This document shows, one piece after another, positions 1 to 8,210 of a stretch of 46,733 nt of DNA. Source of the stretch: Treponema sp. GTDB taxonomy: Bacteria > Spirochaetota > Spirochaetia > Treponematales > Treponemataceae. How positions within the stretch are numbered: position 1 is the first letter of the stretch; each line of letters starts with the position of its first letter. Location of the stretch: NCBI GenBank assembly GCA_016290995.1, contig JAEEVR010000019.1:1-46733 (forward strand), in the 5' to 3' direction. The position numbers and the translations under genes are program-made. A model generated the notes under the pieces. It saw only the letters and a list, made by a program, of their open reading frames with translations, had not been told where the DNA came from and ran no database searches.

Positions 1-73
1 GCTTTCCTTACCGTTTTCTTCCCTTCCCTGCTGATTCCAAAGAACGCCGCCCTTGTGGAGAGCGGTAAAAGAG

Positions 74-102
74 AATGTAGCGCTTTCCGCAAAAACTGTC
101 AA
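74..102 (-). promoter_or_regulatory. Strong sigma70-type promoter firing off the left edge
   Basis: On the minus strand, a TTGACA -35 box (97-102) and a TACATT -10 box (74-79) are separated by 17 bp. Transcription should start near base 67 and run out of the window. The transcribed part (1-67) has no obvious start codon with a ribosome-binding site. It contains GTTCTTTGGAAT, which resembles the BoxA antitermination element of rRNA leaders. The product lies outside the window. Confidence 0.6.
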
Positions 103-167
103 GAGAAAAGCGCGCTTTTTTTGAAAAATTTTTGCGTTTTTTTTTGCGAATACCGCTCCCCAAAAAA

Positions 168-1097
168 CTAATTCTTTGCGGAAGGAAGATTCACAATGCC
201 GCCGGCCGCGGTAAGCGGAACGTATTCCGGAACCTGACGACCGTCCCAACGCTTGGCGCGCTCAAGCTCAATTTCCAACTCCTTAAGACGAATCTCAACT
301 TGGTAGTTTTGAGCGACCTTGGCGTTGTAATAAGCCAGCGCGTCAGCCTCGACCTTTTTTGCTTCGGCTTCTTTTTGCGCTTTAATCAAGGCGGCTTCGG
401 CCTCTTGCTCTATCGCAGCCTTTTTCGCTTCGGCTTCCTTTACCTGCTTTTGCGCCTGCTGTTCCGCAAGCTTAAGGTCCTGCTCGGCTTTTTTAACCTC
501 TTGAGCGCGGTTGGCAGTTTCTTTAATTTGCTTGTCAAAATCGTCTGACCAATCCCAGTTGGTGATTGTCGTCTGTGAAATGTCAATCGGATAGTCGGCC
601 ATGCGGGTAAGCATAGCTTGGGCAACTTTGCCGGTAACTTCGTTTTGCTTTTCGACCAAGTCGTAGATTGAGTATTGGCCGACCGTTTCCTTAAGCGACG
701 CCTTTACATTGTCGCGCATGGCGCTTTGAATTACAGCGTCGTTCAAATAACGCGTTACGATGTCCATTATGCGTCGCTCGTCGTAAACGTAGCGAACTGC
801 TACGGTGCTTCCGACAGTCTGCATGTCTTTGGTAATCGCTCCGTCTTGGCCGCATGAGAAAGAAACTTCGTAAGTTTTTGGCTCCAAACGGAACTTGCGG
901 ATTCTTGTTATAAATGGAGCGTGGAACTTCATTCCGGGCTGAATTACGCCTCCCTCAACCTGGCCAAGCGTTACTTGAACGCCGCGCTCGTTGGGCGAAA
1001 TCACCGTGCATGAACTCGCAGCCAAAATGATTGCAGCGGCAACAATAAGGCAAAATGTGACAAACCCTTTGGTCACAAAAGGCGCTTGAACTTTCAT
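168..1097 (-). CDS. SPFH/prohibitin-family membrane protein
   Basis: A 309-residue SPFH (stomatin/prohibitin/flotillin/HflK-C) protein. A short N-terminus is followed by one hydrophobic segment (about residues 10-30) ending in SSCTVI. The SPFH domain follows (motifs SPNERGVQVTLG and GMKFHAPF). A long Ala/Glu/Lys/Gln-rich coiled coil occupies about residues 190-270, typical of ring- or cage-forming prohibitins. The Cys near residue 30 could be a lipid site, but the box is not canonical. SPFH proteins scaffold membrane microdomains or modulate membrane proteases; no specific partner is encoded nearby. The start has a strong AGGAGG ribosome-binding site about 8 bases upstream. The gene is divergent from the lipoprotein at 1204. 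The family is clear, the function is not. Confidence 0.85.
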   Translation of the reverse strand: MKVQAPFVTKGFVTFCLIVAAAIILAASSCTVISPNERGVQVTLGQVEGGVIQPGMKFHAPFITRIRKFRLEPKTYEVSFSCGQDGAITKDMQTVGSTVAVRYVYDERRIMDIVTRYLNDAVIQSAMRDNVKASLKETVGQYSIYDLVEKQNEVTGKVAQAMLTRMADYPIDISQTTITNWDWSDDFDKQIKETANRAQEVKKAEQDLKLAEQQAQKQVKEAEAKKAAIEQEAEAALIKAQKEAEAKKVEADALAYYNAKVAQNYQVEIRLKELEIELERAKRWDGRQVPEYVPLTAAGGIVNLPSAKN

Positions 1098-1115
1098 ATT
1101 CGTTCCTCCTAAGCA

Positions 1116-1144
1116 ATTAAAAATGCTATGGAAGAATAATGCAA
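1116..1144 (-). promoter_or_regulatory. Promoter of the SPFH gene
   Basis: Minus strand: TTGCAT (1139-1144), 17-bp spacer, TTTAAT (1116-1121). The predicted transcript starts around 1109, giving a leader of about a dozen bases that holds the AGGAGG Shine-Dalgarno. Confidence 0.5.
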
Positions 1145-1166
1145 ATCGAGCAAAAAAATCAAGGGC

Positions 1167-1195
1167 TTGAAAGGCAATTTGTTTTTTGGCAAAAT
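1167..1195 (+). promoter_or_regulatory. Promoter placed for a leaderless transcript of the 1204 gene
   Basis: TTGAAA (1167-1172), 17-bp spacer, CAAAAT (1190-1195). The ATG at 1204 follows the -10 box by 8 bases, so the mRNA would begin at or next to the start codon. No Shine-Dalgarno is present. Confidence 0.5.
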
Positions 1196-1203
1196 GCTTT
1201 TAT

Positions 1204-2229
1204 ATGAAAAGAAATCTATTTTTTATTGCGCTTCTTGCCGCAAGCGCTTTTGCGGCGCTGGTCCTATGCTCCTGCTCGAAAAAAATCTTGGCGGAAAACA
1301 TTTCGATCCTTGACGGAGGAAAAGAATGCAAACTTTCAGAAAACAAATACATCTTTCTTGAAGACGAAAACTTTGACATCAGGTTCAACGGCTTAAAGCC
1401 CAAGCAAAACATTTACATGTTCGCCCACCACAACGACTCATTTATAGACAAATACAAGCTTCCGATAAAAGCGGACGACACGGACATCTTTAACCTGGGC
1501 ATGGCCATGGCGGAACGGACGCTGGACAAAGAAAAGGGATACACTCTTACAATAAATGAAGTTCACTCAATGCATTGCATCGGCGACGACAGAAGGTTGA
1601 ACGACAAGGACGGCGCGTCGCTTCCTGTAAGGGCAATCTCAGACACGACAGGCTTTATGGACGACAAACTTTACCTTTTGTTTTATGTTGACTACAAACA
1701 CAACAGAATTATCGAGCCAAACGAGCTTGCATGGATTGAGTTGATACTTCCTTACGACTCCAGAAAAGCCTTGACCCAGACGACTGAGGCGGATTTTTCC
1801 AACGAAAAACGCGCCTACATAAGTTCCGCGGGACACAGAATAAAAAAGGAGAACTACCACGGCAAAGAATTCAAGGCCTACAAAATCGCCGGAAAGAGCG
1901 ACCTTGAGAAAATGAAACGAAAGGAAAACCGCTCCTTTGAAAACATCGACATCGGTCAACACGTCTACGGCTTAGAATCTCAAAAAGAAAAATTCAGTCA
2001 ACCGACAATCTTTTTGATGGTTCCCCAAGGCCTCAGCCTTTGCAACAATCCCTTTAGAATAAAGGGCGACAAGACGATTTACTTTGAAGTTCAACAGGAA
2101 GGAAAACAAGACTATATCGACAAGCCAGTTTCAGTCCGTTTCTTAAGGCTACGAGACGAAATTCTTGTTGATAAAATAGCCTTTTACTATGGCGGAAAGG
2201 TCATTCCCGCAGAAGTGGCGGAATTTTAA
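1204..2229 (+). CDS. Hypothetical lipoprotein
   Basis: A 341-residue predicted lipoprotein of unknown function. The N-terminus is a lysine/arginine-led hydrophobic signal peptide ending in a lipobox-like LVLCSC, so the mature protein should be lipid-anchored. The rest is soluble and rich in charged and aromatic residues; I recognise no catalytic motif. An in-frame TTG at 1186 lies within the predicted promoter, so the ATG at 1204 is preferred; it gives a canonical signal peptide. The 3' end meets the convergent HD gene: the two stop codons share the palindrome TTAA at 2226-2229. It appears to be a single-gene unit. Confidence 0.75.
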   Translation: MKRNLFFIALLAASAFAALVLCSCSKKILAENISILDGGKECKLSENKYIFLEDENFDIRFNGLKPKQNIYMFAHHNDSFIDKYKLPIKADDTDIFNLGMAMAERTLDKEKGYTLTINEVHSMHCIGDDRRLNDKDGASLPVRAISDTTGFMDDKLYLLFYVDYKHNRIIEPNELAWIELILPYDSRKALTQTTEADFSNEKRAYISSAGHRIKKENYHGKEFKAYKIAGKSDLEKMKRKENRSFENIDIGQHVYGLESQKEKFSQPTIFLMVPQGLSLCNNPFRIKGDKTIYFEVQQEGKQDYIDKPVSVRFLRLRDEILVDKIAFYYGGKVIPAEVAEF

Positions 2230-3449
2230 GCGGTAATTTCTTCAAACAAAACGCCGGAGTCGATGCCGTTGATTACCGTTCCGCGTGGATGGCTTTTTAG
2301 CATGTTGGCTCGGCCGCTTTGCAAGTGCTCGCTTGTGATTCCGTGCTTGATTGAAATGTCGGCTTCCAAAAGCGCGCTTAGGTGATCGGCAAGGCGGACA
2401 AGCTTTCCGTCAACAGGAGAGAACTCGGCGCTGTTGTGCTTTTGATTCAAGTCTTCAAAAGTTACGGCAGACACCTTGCCGTCAACTAAAATTCTGTTTT
2501 CAAATTCGTCGCTGGTCCAGTACATCAATTCCGCAGAATAAAAGTCTTCCATAAGCGGAACCAGCTCGCGGCCTACGATTTCGTCCTCGATGCGCTTTAC
2601 GATTTGCGGAAGGGCGTCCGTCGCTTGCTTGACGGGACTAATGATGTCGCGCGTGACCGCTTCGGGCAAGTCATGAAAGAGCGCGCTAAAAAAGTTGTTG
2701 TAAATTCTTTTCTGGCACATTTCGGCGCCGCATTCTTTTTGGAGGAGCGTCGTAATCGCGGCGACAAAAAAACAGTGGCCCAAAACGCTTGTGTAGGGAA
2801 CGCGCGGGGTTTGGTTCCATCTGCGCTGGAAACGCAACTGTTCAATCTTAAGCAAAAACTCAAAAGGCCGCTGCTTGGTCAAAAGCAATTGAAGGCCGCG
2901 CAGCTCCGAATATTTCGCCAGGCTTGCGTTAAGCTCCTTTTCTATTTTTTCGTAGCGTTCCTGCTCGTTCACAAGCTTGAGCATTTGAAGCTCGCGCATT
3001 GTCGAATACCTGTGGGCGGCGGCGTAAACGCGGCTTGTCAAAAGGTCTTCTTGCGGAATCGGAATAGACTGCGCCTTTTGTCCGATGTAAATCGTAAACT
3101 GAGAAAAGAATTCCTTGTCTTCGATGTAAGGCTTGTATTGGTTTAAAACCCATTCGTTAAGGCGCAAAAATTCCGCGGGGTATTCCGCCTTGATCAAATC
3201 CTGGACGGGAGCCTTGATGTCGCAAAGCGCGATTTTTTTGAGCAAGTCAAAGAGCGAGGCGTTGATCATCCAATCCCAATTGATTTTATGTCCGGCGTCT
3301 TCCTCAAACTTTCCGATAATGTAAGCCAAGACCATTTTTTCGGCGGCCTTGTCCATCTCAACCAAGTCAAAGGGACGGATCAAGTCGTTCCATCGCTCGA
3401 TGGAAAACGCCTCGAACATTTTTAGGATGAGCTTGCTGTAATTTTTCAT
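2226..3449 (-). CDS. HD-domain phosphohydrolase (YfbR-like), last gene of the nucleoside-transport operon
   Basis: A 407-residue protein with a metal-dependent HD phosphohydrolase domain in its C-terminal half: a helix containing LGHCFFVAAI, then FHDLPEAVTRDIISPVK around residues 255-275. That block resembles the 5'-deoxynucleotidase (YfbR/HDDC2) signature, which has HD, a following Glu, and a downstream Asp with Pro-Val-Lys. The N-terminal half (about 1-215) is helical and unrecognised, so the protein is much longer than YfbR (about 200 residues). Its ATG overlaps the stop of the upstream permease gene (ATGA), which implies translational coupling. Context suggests cytoplasmic dephosphorylation of (deoxy)nucleotides or a related salvage step. 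HD family is confident; the substrate is inference. Confidence 0.8.
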   Translation of the reverse strand: MKNYSKLILKMFEAFSIERWNDLIRPFDLVEMDKAAEKMVLAYIIGKFEEDAGHKINWDWMINASLFDLLKKIALCDIKAPVQDLIKAEYPAEFLRLNEWVLNQYKPYIEDKEFFSQFTIYIGQKAQSIPIPQEDLLTSRVYAAAHRYSTMRELQMLKLVNEQERYEKIEKELNASLAKYSELRGLQLLLTKQRPFEFLLKIEQLRFQRRWNQTPRVPYTSVLGHCFFVAAITTLLQKECGAEMCQKRIYNNFFSALFHDLPEAVTRDIISPVKQATDALPQIVKRIEDEIVGRELVPLMEDFYSAELMYWTSDEFENRILVDGKVSAVTFEDLNQKHNSAEFSPVDGKLVRLADHLSALLEADISIKHGITSEHLQSGRANMLKSHPRGTVINGIDSGVLFEEITA

Positions 3450-4354
3450 GAACCCCTCGTTACATACGGTTTTCCGTCCGCAGCGGGAGCGTAGTTCTTT
3501 CCGCTAAAAATCACAAGCGCCAAAAGCGTTATCGCGTAGGGAACGATGTTAAAGACTTCTGTGGGGAGGAACTGAGTGAGGCGCGGGAAAAAGTCGTGCG
3601 CCAAAACTGCAAGCGCCGACGCAAGGCCGAACAAGAACGTTGAGCCAACGATCCCCAAAGGCTTCCAACGCCCAAAAGCCACCGCCGCCAGCGCGATAAA
3701 GCCCGTGCCGTTAACGGTGTTGCTTGTAAACTGAATCGACTCAGTCAAAACCATGCAGCCGCCCGCAAGGCCAGCCAAAAAGCCAGAGGCCAACGTGGCG
3801 AACCAGCGCATTTTAAAAATGTTCACGCCAACGCTGGCGGCGGCGTTTGGATGCTCGCCGCACGCGCGAAGGCGCAAGCCAAAAGGCGTTTTGTAAAGAA
3901 CAAACCATGCGATCAATATTACGGCTGCGGCAATCCACAAAGTTGGATAAAAACCGGTAAAGTCCGGAAGCATTCCCATTTGGAAGGGAAGCGTTCTGTC
4001 GGCATGGAAAAATATTTGGCTAAAGAAAATCGTGATTCCGCTAGAAAGCAAGTTGATTCCCGTTCCGCTTATCGTTTGGTCCGCGTTCAAATTAATGGCG
4101 GCGTAAGCGTGAACCATTGTAAAAATTGTAGCTATCACCGCTCCTGCAACAAGAGCCACGGCCAAATCCCAACGGCCATAGCCCGCCGCTTCCATAAAAA
4201 AGTGAACGGTGGCCGCGACAAAGGCGCCGATTCCCATAAGGCCCTCAAGCGCGATGTTTACGACGCCGGCCCTTTCGCAAATCATTCCGCCCGCCGCGGC
4301 GATAAGCAAGGGGGCTACGATCATCAAGATAGAAGGAAGGCTTGAAAAAATCAT
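3446..4354 (-). CDS. ABC transporter permease, nucleoside/BMP type (second permease)
   Basis: A 302-residue inner-membrane permease of the branched-chain/nucleoside (YufQ/NupQ, PnrE-like) family with about 8-9 hydrophobic segments. Family motifs include ICERAGVVNIALEG near the N-terminus and GTGFIALAAVAFGRW towards the C-terminus. An upstream in-frame ATG (4393) would add a charged arginine-rich stretch lying inside the preceding gene. The ATG at 4354 overlaps that gene's stop (ATGA) and starts directly at the hydrophobic N-terminus, so I choose it. It should pair with the permease at 4351-5451 to form the translocation channel. The last base of its stop overlaps the HD gene start. Confidence 0.88.
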   Translation of the reverse strand: MIFSSLPSILMIVAPLLIAAAGGMICERAGVVNIALEGLMGIGAFVAATVHFFMEAAGYGRWDLAVALVAGAVIATIFTMVHAYAAINLNADQTISGTGINLLSSGITIFFSQIFFHADRTLPFQMGMLPDFTGFYPTLWIAAAVILIAWFVLYKTPFGLRLRACGEHPNAAASVGVNIFKMRWFATLASGFLAGLAGGCMVLTESIQFTSNTVNGTGFIALAAVAFGRWKPLGIVGSTFLFGLASALAVLAHDFFPRLTQFLPTEVFNIVPYAITLLALVIFSGKNYAPAADGKPYVTRGS

Positions 4355-5451
4355 TTTGCGCCTCCTTGCGCGCTCTCCTTTTTCGCCCGCCATGCAAAGA
4401 ACATTCTAAAGCCGGTCTTGAGCGCGATAAAGACTACAACCAAGCCTTGAATGATAAAAGTGATTTCTTTTGGAATGTTGTTCGTCTGCATCAGCGACTG
4501 CGAGGCTTGCAAGAGGCCGAACAAAAGGCCTGCCAAGGCGGTTCCTTGCGCGGTGCAGTTTCCGACAAGCGCGACGGCCATTCCCGTAAAGCCATAGTTG
4601 TCCATTCCTGTGATTACGCGGCCATACCTAAAGGAGCCAAGCGCAACCACTCCCCCGCCGATTCCGGCAAAGGCGCCAGAGATCGCCATCGCTCCGACAA
4701 TGCTGGCCACGACAGGAATGCCCGCGGCGCGAGCGGCGTCCTTGTTAAAGCCAGTGGCTCGCATGGCAAAGCCGGCCTTGGTCTTTTCCATAACTATATA
4801 GTAAACAAGAATTCCCGCGACGCACAAAAAGATTCCGGCGTTAAGGTTTGAGTTGTTGAACAGCTTTGTCAAAAAGCCGACCTTTAGCGAAGCCGTGGCC
4901 GGAAAGTTGGGCGTCTTAAAAGTGTTTGATCCGGGAATCGCGAGAGTCACGATTCTAGAAAGGTAAAGCGCTATGTAGTTGAGCATGATCGTTGATACTA
5001 CTTCCGAAACTTCAAAGCGGGCCTTGAACCAGCCTACAACGCCGCCCCACACGGCTCCGCCGATTGTGGCCAAGACCAAAGCGAGCGCGACTTGCAAGAC
5101 CGAAACTTGCGGAAAGTACAAGGCGCCCAACTGCGCGATTGTCATTCCGATTATGTACTGGCCTTCGCCTCCGACATTGAACAAGCCGACGCGCGAAGCG
5201 AATGCCATCGCAAAGCCGCAAAAGACAAAGGGAACGGAATAGTTGAGCCATTCGCCGATGTAGCGGGGATTCCATTTTCCGTTGTTAAGATTAAAGCCCG
5301 TCATCGACTGAAAGAGCGCCTTGTACATACCGCCGGGATTGCGGCCTACAAGCGCGATCAATATCGTCGCGAACAAAAAACCAAGTATTATTACCAAAAC
5401 GCTGATAGAGCCCTCTGAAAGGGGCTTTCTTGCCTTAACGCCGTCGCTCAC
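4351..5451 (-). CDS. ABC transporter permease, nucleoside/BMP type (first permease)
   Basis: A 366-residue permease of the YufP/NupP (PnrD-like) family. A short cytoplasmic N-terminus is followed by about ten hydrophobic segments. Motifs include FNVGGEGQYIIG, the EVVSTIMLNYIAL block used by BPD-type permeases to contact the ATPase, and GFTGMAVALVGN near the C-terminus. The start overlaps the ATPase gene's stop by 4 bases, and its own stop overlaps the next permease start, so the operon is tightly coupled. It would form a heterodimeric channel for purine or other nucleosides, judged from the BMP-type receptor encoded upstream. Confidence 0.88.
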   Translation of the reverse strand: MSDGVKARKPLSEGSISVLVIILGFLFATILIALVGRNPGGMYKALFQSMTGFNLNNGKWNPRYIGEWLNYSVPFVFCGFAMAFASRVGLFNVGGEGQYIIGMTIAQLGALYFPQVSVLQVALALVLATIGGAVWGGVVGWFKARFEVSEVVSTIMLNYIALYLSRIVTLAIPGSNTFKTPNFPATASLKVGFLTKLFNNSNLNAGIFLCVAGILVYYIVMEKTKAGFAMRATGFNKDAARAAGIPVVASIVGAMAISGAFAGIGGGVVALGSFRYGRVITGMDNYGFTGMAVALVGNCTAQGTALAGLLFGLLQASQSLMQTNNIPKEITFIIQGLVVVFIALKTGFRMFFAWRAKKESAQGGAK

Positions 5452-6992
5452 GATTTTACCCCCTCAAACGACTTGCCCGCCATCATCATTCCTATCTGGC
5501 GTTCGTCGACTTCGCCCGCGGCATAGGTGCCGACAATCTTTCCTTTGGAAATCGTGGCGATTCTGTCACAAAGGTTCATGATTTCGTCAAGCTCAAAGCT
5601 GACCAAGAGAACAGCTTTGCCAGCGTCGCGCTCGGCGATGATTTTTTTTCTGATAAATTCAATCGCGCCAACGTCAAGGCCGCGGGTTGGCTGGGCAAAA
5701 ATCAAAAGGCTTGCGCCCATGCTAAGCTCGCGCGCGATGATAAGCTTTTGCTGGTTTCCGCCCGACATGGCGCCGGATTCCGCTCCGCCCTCGCCTCCGC
5801 GAATGTCAAAAGCGGCGGACAATTCCTCGCCGTTTTTTTCCATCGCTTCCTTGTCCAAGAAAAACTTGTTCTTGACAAAGGGCTCTTTATAGTAATTTTT
5901 TAGCGCGGCGTTTTCGCCGACGGTGAACTCGGCCACAAGGCCAAAGCGCTTGCGGTCTTCGCTTACGTGCGCCATTCCCATTTCTATGCGCTGGCGGACT
6001 GAAAGGTTTGTGATGTCCTTTCCTTTAAAGATTATTTTTCCGGAACTTGGCTTTGCAAGGCCGGTAAGGGCCGCGACAAATTCGCTTTGGCCGTTTCCGT
6101 CAACGCCCGCGATTCCGAGAACTTCTCCGGCGCGTACTTCAAGGCTTAGGTTGTCGACGGCAGTGATTCCGCGGCTGTTTTGAACGGAAAGGTTTTGGAC
6201 TTGCAAAAGAGTCGCTCCGATTTTTGGAGCGGCCTTTTCAATATGGAAGTTTACCGCGCGTCCTACCATAAGTTCGGCGAGCTTTTCTTCGCTGGTAGAA
6301 GCCACGTCAACGGTGTCTATCATTTGGCCGCGGCGCAATATCGAGCAGCGCTCGGCTACGGCCTTTATTTCGTTAAGCTTGTGGGTTATAAGCAAGATCG
6401 TCTTTCCTTCTTTTTGAAGGAGGCGGATGATGTCCATAAGCTCGTCAATTTCTTGCGGTGTCAATACGGCGGTCGGTTCGTCAAAGATAATGATGTCAGC
6501 CTTGCGGTAAAGAACTTTTAGGATTTCAACCCGCTGCTGCATTCCGACCGTAATGTCTTGGATCTTTTCGTCAGGATTTACCTTAAGGCCGTACAAATCG
6601 CTCAGGACTTGAGCCTCTTTTTTTGCCTTCTTTAAGTCAAGCAAGCCAAGCCGGTTTTTTGGCTCGGCGCCCAAGACGATGTTTTCGGCGACAGTGTAGT
6701 TTTCGACCAATTTAAAGTGCTGGTGAACCATTCCGATTCCCAAAGCGGTCGCGTCGTTAGGATTTTTTAAATGGACTTCTTTTTGATTGATTTTTATCAC
6801 GCCGGAATCCGGCGTGTAGGAACCGAACAGAACCGACATGAGAGTGCTCTTGCCGGCCCCGTTCTCTCCCAAAAGGGCGTGGACCTCGTTCTTTTTAACG
6901 CGTAACGTTACGTTGTCGTTGGCCAGAACATGCGGGAATCGTTTTGTGATTCCCAGCATTTCCACGGCCCATTCAGGATTTTGGCTTTCCAT
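5448..6992 (-). CDS. ABC transporter ATP-binding protein with two NBDs, nucleoside/BMP type
   Basis: A 514-residue double-NBD ATPase (YufO/NupO, PnrC-like; sugar-ABC MglA/RbsA architecture). NBD1 has Walker A LLGENGAGKS near residue 40 and Walker B IIIFDEPTAVL. Its signature region is degenerate (TVGMQQRVEILK in place of a plain LSGGQ). NBD2 has GVDGNGQSE as a degenerate Walker A, the signature SGGNQQK, and LLIFAQPTRGLDVGA, where Gln replaces the catalytic Glu. That substitution is typical of this family and implies asymmetric hydrolysis. The ATG overlaps the receptor gene's TAA by one base (TAATG). Confidence 0.92.
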   Translation of the reverse strand: MESQNPEWAVEMLGITKRFPHVLANDNVTLRVKKNEVHALLGENGAGKSTLMSVLFGSYTPDSGVIKINQKEVHLKNPNDATALGIGMVHQHFKLVENYTVAENIVLGAEPKNRLGLLDLKKAKKEAQVLSDLYGLKVNPDEKIQDITVGMQQRVEILKVLYRKADIIIFDEPTAVLTPQEIDELMDIIRLLQKEGKTILLITHKLNEIKAVAERCSILRRGQMIDTVDVASTSEEKLAELMVGRAVNFHIEKAAPKIGATLLQVQNLSVQNSRGITAVDNLSLEVRAGEVLGIAGVDGNGQSEFVAALTGLAKPSSGKIIFKGKDITNLSVRQRIEMGMAHVSEDRKRFGLVAEFTVGENAALKNYYKEPFVKNKFFLDKEAMEKNGEELSAAFDIRGGEGGAESGAMSGGNQQKLIIARELSMGASLLIFAQPTRGLDVGAIEFIRKKIIAERDAGKAVLLVSFELDEIMNLCDRIATISKGKIVGTYAAGEVDERQIGMMMAGKSFEGVKS

Positions 6993-8098
6993 TAGTCGTC
7001 GATGGCGCCAAGGCCTTCGGGAGCGACGCCAGCGGCCAAAGCTTCCTTGTATGTCGGAAGAATCTTAACCTTGCCGGAGACGATGTCTTTTTTGGCTGAT
7101 TCGATTGAATCGATTACCTTTACGCCCAAGTCCTTGTTGGCCTTTGAGTAGTCAACGCCGTCGTCCTTAAGAGCCAAGTTGACAACGCCGCCAGAGAATG
7201 AGCCGCTGGCGATTTCATTCAAAGCCATCAATGTCGAAGTCTCAACGCGCTTGATCATAGAAGTAAGAACGGCAGACTTTCCTTCGGCGTAAACGCCGTC
7301 AGCGTACTGGTCAGAGTCAACGCCGATGGCCCAAACGTTCTTTCCGGCATACTGCATTTCCTTTGCCTGGGCGATAGTTCCGTTTCCGGTTCCGCCGGCG
7401 GCAGAGAAGATGGCGTAAATGCCCATGTTATACCAGTTCTTGGCCTGAGTCTTGGCCAATTCGGGCTTTCCCCAGTCGTTGGCGTAGTAGTCGAAAATTT
7501 CGGCGTTGGGATAAACAGCCTTGATTCCCTGAATGTATCCCATCTCGAACTTTGTGATTGTAGATCCCGGAACTCCGCCGATAAAGCCGAACTTGGGATT
7601 GGCGATTCCGTCAGCCTGTGCCTTGTAAGCGGCGGCAAGGCCGACAAGGTAAGAGCCCTCTTCTTCGTGGAAAACGAATTCCTTAACGTTGGGGCGTCCA
7701 ACCCAGTCAACGTCAACGATCATATACTTTTGGTCAGGATACTGGTCGGCGATTTCTGTGATCGCGTCGGCAAAAGTAAAGCCCGTGGCGCAAATAAGGT
7801 CGTAGCCTTCGTCAGACAACTGCTTGAGCGTGGGCAAATACTGGTCCTGAGTTTGGCAAGTTACGATGTCGTAAAGGCTTCCGCGGCTTTTGGCGTTCTC
7901 TACGCTTTCGCCGTAGAACTCAACGATTCCGCGCCAAGCGGCCGCGTTGAATGACTTGTCGTCGATTCCTGTGGCGTCCGTTACAAGGCGAATTGTGGGA
8001 CGGCCTTCAGAAGACTTCTTTGCAGCCTGCTTTTTTGAACAACCGGCAAAGGCAGCCAAAACCGCGGCGGCCAAAGCTATGATTGCAATCTTTTTCAT
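6992..8098 (-). CDS. BMP-family nucleoside-binding lipoprotein (TmpC/PnrA-like)
   Basis: A 368-residue substrate-binding lipoprotein of the Bmp/TmpC family; in Treponema pallidum the homologue PnrA binds purine nucleosides. The signal peptide ends AAFAGCSKK, a lipobox with Cys about residue 20. Typical BMP blocks follow: DATGIDDKSFNAAAW, DLICATGFTFADA, YLVGLAAAYKAQ, GFIGGVPG, and FSAAGGTGNG close to the C-terminal lobe. An in-frame ATG 11 codons upstream is rejected because the ATG at 8098 has a GGAGGA ribosome-binding site and starts the signal peptide. It is the first gene of the five-gene transporter operon and has its own promoter at 8132-8160. Nucleoside specificity is inferred from the family. 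Confidence 0.9.
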   Translation of the reverse strand: MKKIAIIALAAAVLAAFAGCSKKQAAKKSSEGRPTIRLVTDATGIDDKSFNAAAWRGIVEFYGESVENAKSRGSLYDIVTCQTQDQYLPTLKQLSDEGYDLICATGFTFADAITEIADQYPDQKYMIVDVDWVGRPNVKEFVFHEEEGSYLVGLAAAYKAQADGIANPKFGFIGGVPGSTITKFEMGYIQGIKAVYPNAEIFDYYANDWGKPELAKTQAKNWYNMGIYAIFSAAGGTGNGTIAQAKEMQYAGKNVWAIGVDSDQYADGVYAEGKSAVLTSMIKRVETSTLMALNEIASGSFSGGVVNLALKDDGVDYSKANKDLGVKVIDSIESAKKDIVSGKVKILPTYKEALAAGVAPEGLGAIDD

Positions 8099-8131
8099 AT
8101 TATGATTTCCTCCATGAAAATGAATGGACAT

Positions 8132-8160
8132 ATATTAGCGCATCTAATGGAAAACATCAA
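8132..8160 (-). promoter_or_regulatory. Promoter of the nucleoside transporter operon
   Basis: Minus strand: TTGATG (8155-8160), 17-bp spacer, TAATAT (8132-8137). The transcript should start near 8125, giving a leader of roughly 28 bases with a GGAGGA Shine-Dalgarno before the ATG at 8098. Confidence 0.6.
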
Positions 8161-8173
8161 GGACGGCGGACGC

Positions 8174-8202
8174 TTGCATTTTTTTATTCTATATATTATA
8201 AT
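8174..8202 (+). promoter_or_regulatory. Promoter for a leaderless transcript of the 8211 gene
   Basis: TTGCAT (8174-8179), 17-bp spacer, perfect TATAAT (8197-8202). Only 8 bases separate it from the ATG at 8211 and no Shine-Dalgarno fits, so the mRNA should start at or beside the initiation codon. Confidence 0.65.
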
Positions 8203-8210
8203 AGCGGATT

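Noticed and set aside
4354..4393. Arginine-rich N-terminal extension of the second permease
   Set aside because: It lies within the preceding gene; the ATGA overlap at 4354 starts directly at the first membrane helix.
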